NCBI GenBank assembly: GCA_020026075.1
Contig: JAHHQZ010000001.1
Location: forward strand, 66,127 to 130,126
Direction: 5' to 3'
DNA length: 64,000 nucleotides
DNA from: Actinobacillus sp.
GTDB lineage: Bacteria > Pseudomonadota > Gammaproteobacteria > Enterobacterales > Pasteurellaceae
Both the position numbers and the translations under genes were made by a program. Under the pieces are notes generated by a model, which worked only from the letters and a program-made list of their open reading frames with translations, ran no database searches and was not told where the DNA came from. Shown piece after piece: positions 52,440 through 60,264 of the stretch; positions within the stretch are counted from its first letter, which is position 1; every line of letters begins with the position of its first letter.

Positions 52440-52487
52440 CAAAAATTCCAGCCTAACGTTTTTTTGCTAGACTGGAATTTTTTTGTG
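52440..52487. terminator. Outward motif pair between cysS and mfd
   Basis: AAAAATTCCAGCCTAACG and GCTAGACTGGAATTTTTTT form a hairpin with T-run on the plus strand; serves convergent genes. Confidence 0.7.
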
Positions 52488-52495
52488 AATTTTAT

Positions 52496-55400
52496 TTACT
52501 CGCTTAAGGTTTTTAACAGATTTTCGATGAAGGCGATGCGTTCGGTTGGATCGTCAAGATCGGTTTGAAAGCGGAATTTAGTTGGGCTAGCGAATTGATA
52601 GACGCTGGGATCTTCGCTGATTAAGGCGATGAGTTTGCTTGGGTCGACCTTCGTGTCAGGGCTAAATTCTAATGTGCCGCCTTGTTTGTGCGCTTGGATG
52701 CGTTTAATGCCGAGTTTGTCGGCGTTAAAACGTAAGGTCGTAATATTAAACAAATTTTTGGTTGGATTTGGGAGTAAACCGAAACGATCCACCAGCTCCA
52801 CACGCAGTTCATCGAGGCTTGCTTGGTCGGTTGCACTGGCAATGCGTTTGTAGAAGGATAAACGCATATTCACATCGCCTAAATAATCATCAGGAATGAG
52901 CGCTGGCAAGTGCAGTTCAATTTCCGCTTGGCTTGAAGTGAGTTCGCTTAAGGTCGGCTCTTTACCTGCTCGCAAGGCGGTTACGGCGTTTTCGAGCAAG
53001 TCCATATACAGGCTAAAGCCAATGCTTTCAATTTGTCCACTTTGGTCATCGCCTAATAATTCACCTGCACCACGAATTTCTAAATCCTGCGTGGCGAGCA
53101 AGAACCCAGCGCCGAGCGTGTCTAAACTTTCCAGCGCCTCTAAGCGTTTGCGAGCGTCTTTACTTAATAATTTTGGCGGCGGCGTGAGCAAATAAGCGTA
53201 GGCTTGATGGTGTGAGCGCCCCACTCGTCCACGCAATTGGTGCAACTGCGCCAGCCCAAATTTATCCGCACGCTCGATGATGATAGTGTTCGCCGTTGGA
53301 ATATCGATGCCTGTTTCAATGATGGTTGAACACACCAGCAAATTAAAACGCTGATGATGAAAATCCGTCATCACTCGCTCTAATTCTCGCTTGCGCATTT
53401 GTCCGTGCCCAATGGCAATGCGTGCCTCTGGTACTAATTTCGCCAAATGCTCAGCACAATTTTCAATGCTCGCCACGTCGTTGTGCAAATAATACACCTG
53501 TCCGCCTCGCATAATTTCCCGCAAAATCGCCTCTCGCACTAGCAAATCATCCATTTGTCGCACAAAGGTTTTCACCGTTAAACGGCGTGCAGGCGGCGTG
53601 GAAATAATCGACAAATCACGAATGCCGTTCATCGCCATATTGAGCGTGCGTGGAATTGGCGTAGCGGTGAGGGTGAGAATATCCACGTTCGCACGCAGTT
53701 GTTTGATTTTCTCTTTTTGGCGTACGCCGAAACGGTGTTCTTCGTCAATGATCAACAAACCGAGATCCTTAAATTTCACGTCCTCTTGCAACAGTTTGTG
53801 CGTGCCAACCAAAATATCCACCTTGCCGTCGGCGAGATCCGCTAAGATCTTTTTATCCGCTTTGCTGGAATTAAAACGAGAAAGCATTGCCACGTTCACC
53901 CCTTGCTCGGCAAAGCGATCCAGCAAGGTTTCATAATGCTGTTTGGCGAGCAACGTGGTTGGCACCAGCATTGCCACTTGCTTGCCGTTCATTACCGCCA
54001 AAAATGCCGCACGAATTGCCACTTCCGTTTTACCAAAGCCCACATCGCCACACACGAGGCGATCCATCGCTTTCGGCTGGGTCATATCGCTGATGACGGC
54101 GTTAATCGCACGCTGTTGATCTTCCGTTTCTTCAAAAGGAAAACTCGCTGAAAATTGACTAAACGCCTCACGATCATAAGCAAATTGGAAACCTGCTTTG
54201 ATTTCACGCTGGGCGTAAACATCCAGCAGTTGCGCCGCTACGTCACGGATTTTTTCTACCGCTTTCGCACGAGATTTTGCCCACGCATCACTGCCCAATT
54301 TATGCAGCGGCGCTTGCTCGTCCGCACCGCCTACGTAGCGTGTGATTAAATGCAAATTCGCCACAGGCACATAAAGCTTGGCATCATTGGCGTATTCCAG
54401 CACCAAAAATTCCGCCAAAATTCCGGCATTCTCAATAAAGGTCAAACCTTGATAACGCCCAATGCCCTGCTCCAAATGCACCACTGGCTGCCCGATTTTC
54501 AGCTCCGCTAAGTTGCGGATCAGTAAATCTGGATTGACAGATTTCGTGCGCGTTTGGCGAGCCTGCACTTTTTCGCCAAAAAGTTCCGTTTCACAAATAA
54601 TTGCCCACGCCGGAATATTTGGCGATTTTTCCATAATAAATCCGTGCGCTAACGGACTAATGCAAATGGCTCGCTCGTCCGTTGGCTCGGCGATATTTTC
54701 TTGCCACGCAAGGTTTAACTTCAACGGCGACAGCAGTTCCAGCAAGGTTTCACGCCGCCCTGCACTTTCGGCTATGAACAGCGTTTTGCCTTTGAAATCA
54801 CTAAGAAAGCTGTCTAAATTCACCAACGGTTGTTTGTGCTGGGCTTGCAAGGCAAGATCAGGCAAGGGGGCAATCGGCAAGTTGTGCTGATGAGTGCTGT
54901 TACGAGCAAATTTTTCACGTTGCAAACTAATGCGAGCAAAGTTTTTCAAGGCGAGATTGACGTTTTCAACGGAAAGCCACAGCCGTTCAGGGGGCAAGAG
55001 TGGGCGCATTGGATCCACACGGCGATTTTCAAAACGCTCATTCGCATCCGCCCAAAAACGCTCGCCTTTGGCGTGGTTTTCCTGCCACGTAACCATTAAG
55101 GTATTTGGCGCAAGGTAGTCAAAAAGCGTTGCCATTTCGTCAAAAAATAACGGCTGCCAGTATTCGATCCCTGCGGGTAACGTGCCTTTGCTGATTTGCT
55201 GGTAAATATGCTCTGGATCGTGGCGGATTTCGCCAAAGGTTTCACGAAAACGGCGGCGGAAGGCCTCGATTCCGCTATCGTTAATCGGAAATTCGTGGGC
55301 AGGCAGTAGGCGAATTTCGTCAATTTCTTGCAATGAGCGTTGGCTATCCACATCAAATGTGCGAATGGAATCCACTTCGTCATCAAAAAAATCCAAACGA

Positions 55401-55933
55401 AACGGCGCATTCGACCCCATTGGGAATAAATCCAGCAAGGCACCACGCACGGCAAATTCACCGTGCGATAACACTTGCTCCACCGCACGATAGCCACTTT
55501 TGATAAGGTTTTCACGCAGTTGCGTTAAATTCAGTTCATCACCTTTTTTCACCAAAAACACATTTTGTTGCAAATATTCCGGCGGTAGCACTTTTTGCAT
55601 AAGCGTACTCATCGGCACAATAAAAATGCCTCGCTTGGCACGTGTTAAAAACGACAACGCACTTAGGCGCTGAGAAATGATGTCTTGGTGCGGTGAAAAT
55701 AAATCATAAGGCAGGATTTCCCAATCAGGGAAAAAGATAACAGGATCAGTCGTTAAGGTGCTTAGTACTGTTTGTAATTGGATCGCTTGGCTGGTGTCAG
55801 GGGTTACAACCACGACAAGCCCTTGATGATCCTTAGCCATTTGTGCGAGCAGTATATTTTCACTGCTAGGTAAAATATTGCCTATGCGTTTGTGATCGCC
55901 TGGTGTTTGAGGTAATGAAAGATGAAAAAACAT
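52496..55933 (-). CDS. mfd: Transcription-repair coupling factor Mfd
   Basis: ATP-driven translocase that removes stalled RNA polymerase and recruits UvrA. The 1145 residues comprise the UvrB-like N-terminal module, the polymerase-interaction domain (KIGQPVVHLEQGIGRYQGL, about 480) and the RecG-like translocase with RLVCGDVGFGKTEVAIRAAF, LLIIDEEHRFGVRQKEKI, LTATPIPRTLNMA and GRVGRSHHQAYAYLL. ATG at 55933 follows AGGATC; the frame opens seven codons earlier without a site. With uvrA and uvrC this completes three repair genes in the window. Motif copies at 54415, 54606 and 55571. Confidence 0.97.
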   Translation of the reverse strand: MFFHLSLPQTPGDHKRIGNILPSSENILLAQMAKDHQGLVVVVTPDTSQAIQLQTVLSTLTTDPVIFFPDWEILPYDLFSPHQDIISQRLSALSFLTRAKRGIFIVPMSTLMQKVLPPEYLQQNVFLVKKGDELNLTQLRENLIKSGYRAVEQVLSHGEFAVRGALLDLFPMGSNAPFRLDFFDDEVDSIRTFDVDSQRSLQEIDEIRLLPAHEFPINDSGIEAFRRRFRETFGEIRHDPEHIYQQISKGTLPAGIEYWQPLFFDEMATLFDYLAPNTLMVTWQENHAKGERFWADANERFENRRVDPMRPLLPPERLWLSVENVNLALKNFARISLQREKFARNSTHQHNLPIAPLPDLALQAQHKQPLVNLDSFLSDFKGKTLFIAESAGRRETLLELLSPLKLNLAWQENIAEPTDERAICISPLAHGFIMEKSPNIPAWAIICETELFGEKVQARQTRTKSVNPDLLIRNLAELKIGQPVVHLEQGIGRYQGLTFIENAGILAEFLVLEYANDAKLYVPVANLHLITRYVGGADEQAPLHKLGSDAWAKSRAKAVEKIRDVAAQLLDVYAQREIKAGFQFAYDREAFSQFSASFPFEETEDQQRAINAVISDMTQPKAMDRLVCGDVGFGKTEVAIRAAFLAVMNGKQVAMLVPTTLLAKQHYETLLDRFAEQGVNVAMLSRFNSSKADKKILADLADGKVDILVGTHKLLQEDVKFKDLGLLIIDEEHRFGVRQKEKIKQLRANVDILTLTATPIPRTLNMAMNGIRDLSIISTPPARRLTVKTFVRQMDDLLVREAILREIMRGGQVYYLHNDVASIENCAEHLAKLVPEARIAIGHGQMRKRELERVMTDFHHQRFNLLVCSTIIETGIDIPTANTIIIERADKFGLAQLHQLRGRVGRSHHQAYAYLLTPPPKLLSKDARKRLEALESLDTLGAGFLLATQDLEIRGAGELLGDDQSGQIESIGFSLYMDLLENAVTALRAGKEPTLSELTSSQAEIELHLPALIPDDYLGDVNMRLSFYKRIASATDQASLDELRVELVDRFGLLPNPTKNLFNITTLRFNADKLGIKRIQAHKQGGTLEFSPDTKVDPSKLIALISEDPSVYQFASPTKFRFQTDLDDPTERIAFIENLLKTLSE

Positions 55934-56001
55934 TGATGATCCTGAAAATTGCAAATGAATGGGGGATATTTTACACGCCGTACTGCGCCACGAACAGCCT
56001 A

Positions 56002-56033
56002 TAAAAAACGCCCTCGATTGAGGGCGTTAAAAA
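56002..56033. terminator. fis terminator
   Basis: AACGCCCTC-GATT-GAGGGCGTT, followed on the minus strand by TTTTTTAT; separates dusB-fis from mfd. Confidence 0.85.
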
Positions 56034-56049
56034 TGCGTTTAAGCTGTTA

Positions 56050-56349
56050 TCAGCCCATACCGTATTTTTTTAATTTTTTGCGTAATGTACCACGGTTGAT
56101 TCCGAGCATATTCGCTGCACGAGTTTGGTTGCCACGAGTGTATTGCATAACCATATCTAAAAGTGGGATTTCCACTTCAGAAAGTACCAATTCGTAAAGA
56201 TCATTAACGTCTTCGCCTTCTAACTGTGCTAAGAAGTTTTTCACAGCAATTTTTACAGAATCACGCAACGGTTTTTGAGTCACTTGTGATTGAGCATTTA
56301 AAACAGAAGTCGTTAAACTTTCACTTGTAGGATTACGTTGTTCTAGCAT
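56050..56349 (-). CDS. fis: Nucleoid protein Fis
   Basis: DNA-bending global regulator of growth-rate-controlled genes. The 99 residues show the flexible N-terminal arm, helices A/B (PLRDSVKIAVKNFLAQLEG) and the helix-turn-helix (TRGNQTRAANMLGINRGTLRKKLKKYGM). Length is as in E. coli (98). Its start overlaps the dusB stop by 17 bp, so it depends on the dusB transcript. Confidence 0.97.
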   Translation of the reverse strand: MLEQRNPTSESLTTSVLNAQSQVTQKPLRDSVKIAVKNFLAQLEGEDVNDLYELVLSEVEIPLLDMVMQYTRGNQTRAANMLGINRGTLRKKLKKYGMG

Positions 56350-57325
56350 TTTCCTTTTCCAATAATATCAATGTTGTAAAAAATTTTTCTAATGCTTGGA
56401 GCTGTGCAGTGGCACTCTCTAAATCATTAAACCGTTTGCGGAAATCAGAATTCGGCGAAATTGCCTCTATGTACCAAGCCACGTGCTTACGTGCCACACG
56501 ATAGCCTTTTTGCTCACCGTAAAATTGGTGCAAATGTCGAATATGCGCTAGCACATCTGCACATTTTTGTTCCAGCGTAATAGGGACTATTGGTTGCCCT
56601 AAAAGTTCCCCCACAACATCTTGAAACAGCCACGGATTCCCCAATGCCGCACGGCCAATCATTATGCCGTCCGCTTTGGTGTAATCTAAAACCGCTCTCG
56701 CCTCTGTGGCGCTGGTAATATCGCCATTGGCGATAATCGGTAAGCTTACCTGTGATTTCACCGCTTTAATACTGTCGTATTCCGCACGCCCTTTAAACAA
56801 ACAGTCTCTCGTTCGACCATGAATGGTTAAAGCTGCAATGCCAGCTTGCTCGGCAATTTTAGCAATTTCCACACAATTCTGATTTTCTTTATTCCACCCT
56901 GTTCGTATTTTCAGGGTAACAGGGACATCCACCGCCTTGACCACTTGTTGCAAAATTTTCTCCACTAGGGAGGGATATTGCAATAAAGCCGAACCGGCTA
57001 GCTTGCGGTTCACTTTCTTTGCAGGGCAACCCATATTGATGTCAATAAGGTTTGCACCGTATTGCACGTTAATCTGGGCGGCTTGTGCCATTTCCAAAGG
57101 ATCCGATCCCGCAATTTGCACTGCGTTAATGGTCTCTGAAGGCACGGCTTGCAACCGCAGTCGTGATTTTTCCGTGTGCCATACCTTGGGATTGCTCGAC
57201 ATCATTTCTGAGAATGTCAAGCCAGCGCCATATTGACAACACAGTTGGCGAAAGGGTTGATCCGTAATGCCTGCCATCGGGGCTAAAAACACAGGATTTT
57301 TTAACTGATACGAACCAATGCGCAT
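56333..57325 (-). CDS. dusB: tRNA-dihydrouridine synthase B
   Basis: FMN enzyme that reduces uridines in the D loop. The 330 residues show FLAPMAGITDQPFRQLC, VQIAGSDPLEMAQAA, DINMGCPAKKVNRKLAGSALL (catalytic Cys about 100), VTLKIRTGWN and ANGDITS and GIMIGRAALGNPWLF. SD GGAG. The dusB-fis pair is the standard gamma-proteobacterial arrangement. Confidence 0.97.
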   Translation of the reverse strand: MRIGSYQLKNPVFLAPMAGITDQPFRQLCCQYGAGLTFSEMMSSNPKVWHTEKSRLRLQAVPSETINAVQIAGSDPLEMAQAAQINVQYGANLIDINMGCPAKKVNRKLAGSALLQYPSLVEKILQQVVKAVDVPVTLKIRTGWNKENQNCVEIAKIAEQAGIAALTIHGRTRDCLFKGRAEYDSIKAVKSQVSLPIIANGDITSATEARAVLDYTKADGIMIGRAALGNPWLFQDVVGELLGQPIVPITLEQKCADVLAHIRHLHQFYGEQKGYRVARKHVAWYIEAISPNSDFRKRFNDLESATAQLQALEKFFTTLILLEKENARTT

Positions 57326-57348
57326 CTTTTTCTCCGTTATTCATAGAT

Positions 57349-57377
57349 AAAAAAGCAACCGTTTTTGGTTGCTATTT
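57349..57377 (-). terminator. Intrinsic terminator in the dusB-fis leader
   Basis: On the minus strand AGCAACC-AAAAAC-GGTTGCT is followed by TTTTTTATC. It lies between the predicted promoter and the dusB ATG, with no other gene upstream, so it is an attenuator candidate. Confidence 0.65.
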
Positions 57378-57408
57378 AATCGTTTTTCAGCCTAATGGCA
57401 AGGGGCGC

Positions 57409-57437
57409 ATGATACGCATTTTTTATACGTTTATCAA
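57409..57437 (-). promoter_or_regulatory. dusB-fis promoter with G/C-rich discriminator
   Basis: On the minus strand TTGATA and TATCAT are 17 bp apart and followed by GCGCCCC. A G/C-rich discriminator is the hallmark of ppGpp/DksA-repressed promoters such as E. coli fis. The remaining dusB-der gap is AT-rich and contains no gene. Confidence 0.65.
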
Positions 57438-57580
57438 GTGTGTTTTTTAATCAATTTATGAAAATTTACGCATTTTTTTAAAATTTTTATGCACTCTATA
57501 CCGTTTATAGGCTAGATAATTATTCAGTGATACAAAATCATAAAATTTGTTGAATAAACAAACGGTATGCCGCAAAAACA

Positions 57581-57626
57581 AAAGGCCGGAATTTTTGTCA
57601 AAATTTTGTCAAAAATTCCGGCCTTG
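57581..57626. repeat. Inward motif pair between der and the dusB promoter
   Basis: AAGGCCGGAATTTTTGTC, AAAATTTTGTC and AAAAATTCCGGCCTT, one of the most symmetric copies of the 43-44 bp unit. It is placed to terminate der (minus strand). Confidence 0.8.
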
Positions 57627-57656
57627 CCCATTAGGATATACCACTATTTTTTGCGG

Positions 57657-59225
57657 TTATTTTTTACTTTTCTTAATAAATTTCATCAAACGTTTGCGTT
57701 TGCGCAGTTGGTTTGGTGTGAGTTTATTGCGACGGCCTGCGAATGGGTTGTCGCCTTCTTGGAAAAGCAGACGGATTGGCGAGCCGATGATTTTTAAGCT
57801 TTTACGGAAATAGTTGGATAAATAGCGTTTGTAGCTTTCTGGCAGTTTATCCATTTGGTTACCGTGAATGACGATAATCGGTGGATTATAGCCGCCTGGA
57901 TGGGCGTATTTAAGCTTAATGCGGCGACCGTTAGCCAGCGGCGGCTGGTGTTCTTCGGTGGCCATTTGTAAAATGCGTGTGAGCATTGAAGTGGTCATTT
58001 TTTGCGTGGCGCATTGGTAGGCTTCCGTGATGGATTTAAACAAATTGCCCACGCCGCTGCCGTGTAAGGCGGAAATAAAATGAATGCGTGCAAAATCGAT
58101 GAAACCTAAACGGCGATCGAGCTCGTTTTTCACTTGATCTTTAATGTCTTGATCCAAGCCGTCCCATTTGTTCACCACGATAACCAAGGATTTTCCAGCG
58201 TTCAAAATAAAGCCTAGCAAAGAAAGATCCTGATCGGAAATACCTTCACGTGCGTCAATGGTGAGCAAGCAAACATTCGCATCTTCAATGGCTTGCAAGG
58301 TTTTAATGACCGAGAATTTTTCCACTGCTAGGCGAACTTTGCCACGTTTGCGCACCCCTGCGGTATCGATGATGGTGTAATGTTGCCCGTCACGTTCCAT
58401 TGGAATGTAAATGCTGTCGCGCGTGGTGCCTGGCATATCGTAAACCACCACACGATCTTCGCCGAGAATGCGGTTAGTGAGCGTAGACTTCCCTACATTT
58501 GGGCGACCAACGATGGCGATTTTGATGTTTTTATTGGCAGGATCTTCTTCTTTGGCTGCATCTAAAATTTCATCAAGCAAGGCAGCATCTTCTTCGCTAT
58601 CAGCGTTAAATTGCCATTCATCGGATGCTTGAATGTCGCTATATTCGGTGTCGTTTTCTTGTTCAGTTTCGCTTTGCGTTTGTTCGTGTTTTTCTGCCAA
58701 TGGTGCGAGTAAGTTTTCAATTAAGCTATTTACGCCACGCCCTTGACTGGCGGCGATTTGTGCCATTTCGCCTAAGCCTAATTGATAAAATTCTGCACAG
58801 TGGGAATCGGCATCGATGCCGTCAATTTTGTTTGCTACTAAAATCGTGGTTTTATTTTGGCGTTGGCGTAAATATTGCGCAATGCCGATATCCGCTGGTA
58901 AAAGCCCTGCACGAGCGTCCACTAAGAAAAGCACAATGTCCGCTTCTTCAATTGCGGCAAGGGATTGCTCTGCCATTTTTTCTTCCACGCCTTCTTCGCT
59001 GCCGTCAATACCGCCAGTGTCGATGACGAGAAAATCGTAGCCGTTGACGTGAGCGTGGCCGTATTTGCGATCACGCGTTAAACCTGGAAAATCCGCCACC
59101 AGCGCATCACGAGTGCGTGTTAGACGGTTAAATAATGTGGATTTGCCCACGTTTGGGCGACCAACCAGTGCCACCACAGGCATTTTTTTGGGTTCACTGG
59201 GGTGAGAAATGTGTGTATCTGTCAT
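57657..59225 (-). CDS. der: Ribosome-assembly GTPase Der (EngA)
   Basis: Double GTPase needed for 50S assembly, 522 residues. Two G domains each carry GRPNVGKSTL (about 22 and 238), with DTGGID and DTAGVRKRGK as the G3 motifs and NKIDG and NKWDG as G4, then the KH-like C-terminal domain and a basic tail (RKRKRLMKFIKKSKK). An acidic linker (about 165-220) separates the G domains. ATG at 59225 has SD AAAGGA, giving 14 residues before the usual MPVVALVG. Confidence 0.97.
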   Translation of the reverse strand: MTDTHISHPSEPKKMPVVALVGRPNVGKSTLFNRLTRTRDALVADFPGLTRDRKYGHAHVNGYDFLVIDTGGIDGSEEGVEEKMAEQSLAAIEEADIVLFLVDARAGLLPADIGIAQYLRQRQNKTTILVANKIDGIDADSHCAEFYQLGLGEMAQIAASQGRGVNSLIENLLAPLAEKHEQTQSETEQENDTEYSDIQASDEWQFNADSEEDAALLDEILDAAKEEDPANKNIKIAIVGRPNVGKSTLTNRILGEDRVVVYDMPGTTRDSIYIPMERDGQHYTIIDTAGVRKRGKVRLAVEKFSVIKTLQAIEDANVCLLTIDAREGISDQDLSLLGFILNAGKSLVIVVNKWDGLDQDIKDQVKNELDRRLGFIDFARIHFISALHGSGVGNLFKSITEAYQCATQKMTTSMLTRILQMATEEHQPPLANGRRIKLKYAHPGGYNPPIIVIHGNQMDKLPESYKRYLSNYFRKSLKIIGSPIRLLFQEGDNPFAGRRNKLTPNQLRKRKRLMKFIKKSKK

Positions 59226-59315
59226 AATTTATCCTTTCAACAAATTCGTTATAAAAATGGCGTGATTATAACGAATAACCACGCCCAACCCTATTCTTTT
59301 ATCGTTGCGCTGCGT

Positions 59316-60152
59316 TTAGCAAACAAAGACTTTTTGCCAAAAGTCGATGTCTTGATTGCCCAGCATAATGAAATTTGGGTTTATTAAACTTTCTCGTGCG
59401 TTGTAGGTTAAGGGTTTGTTCGGCTGAAAACCTTGTGAGAAATCCAGCACCGTACCGCCAATTTCTTGCAAAATAATTTCAGCCGCCGCCGTGTCCCATT
59501 CGCCCGTATCGCCTAAACGCACGTAGCAATCGGCGATATTATCTGCCACAAGGGCTGACTTCACACCGCTGGAACCAACAACGGTGATTTGATAATTCAA
59601 TGCAGGATTAAGGTATGGTTTTAAGCGAGAGGCTGTGCTGTTACCAACAACGATACGAATAGGATCTAAAATTGGGCGTGGGCGAAGCCTTTCCACACCT
59701 GCTGGGGTTTGTTTAAATGCACCGTTGTCTTTGCTTGCATAAAAAGTCATTTGCTCTAAGGGCAAATGGATAGTACCTAAAATGGGGCGAAATTCCCCGT
59801 TTGTGCGTTCCATTAAAGCGATGAGAATGGCGAATTTACCCGTTCGTTTAATGAATTGCTGTGTGCCGTCCAGCGGATCAATCAGCCAATAACGCTGCCA
59901 ATTTTGACGCTCCACCAACGGAATATCAGCACCTTCTTCCGAGAACACAGGAATGTCAGGGGTTAGATTTTTAAGCGATGCGGTGAGAAAATCACTTAAC
60001 GTTAAATCTGCGTTGGTTACTGGGGTATCGTTACTTTTTTGCTTTATATCCAATGTCTGATTCGGATGATAAAAATCCAACAATAACTTTCCAGCATCCT
60101 TTAATAAATCAATAATTTGGGGCATTAATGAACGTATTGATGTAGAAGTCAT
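59316..60152 (-). CDS. cysQ: 3'(2'),5'-bisphosphate nucleotidase CysQ
   Basis: Li-sensitive inositol-monophosphatase-family enzyme that degrades PAP from sulfate assimilation. The 278 residues show SNDTPVTNADL, FSEEGADIP (metal Glu), WLIDPLDGTQQFIKRTGKF (metal Asp motif, about 89-94) and GEWDTAAAEIILQEIGG. SD AAGGAG. Paralogues (SuhB) have a slightly different spacing; CysQ fits best. Confidence 0.9.
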   Translation of the reverse strand: MTSTSIRSLMPQIIDLLKDAGKLLLDFYHPNQTLDIKQKSNDTPVTNADLTLSDFLTASLKNLTPDIPVFSEEGADIPLVERQNWQRYWLIDPLDGTQQFIKRTGKFAILIALMERTNGEFRPILGTIHLPLEQMTFYASKDNGAFKQTPAGVERLRPRPILDPIRIVVGNSTASRLKPYLNPALNYQITVVGSSGVKSALVADNIADCYVRLGDTGEWDTAAAEIILQEIGGTVLDFSQGFQPNKPLTYNARESLINPNFIMLGNQDIDFWQKVFVC

Positions 60153-60212
60153 TGTTGCTCCTTATGCTTATGAACAAAGTTAAAATTGTTCAAAATCATA
60201 ACACAAGAAAAG

Positions 60213-60256
60213 CAAGGTAAGCCGAAATTTTTGCAAAAATTCCGGCGTACCTTTTT
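60213..60256. terminator. Motif pair between cysQ and uvrA
   Basis: GGTAAGCCGAAATTTTTGC (degenerate) and AAAAATTCCGGCGTACC, followed by TTTTT on the plus strand; on the minus strand it follows uvrA. Confidence 0.55.
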
Positions 60257-60264
60257 AACGTTGT

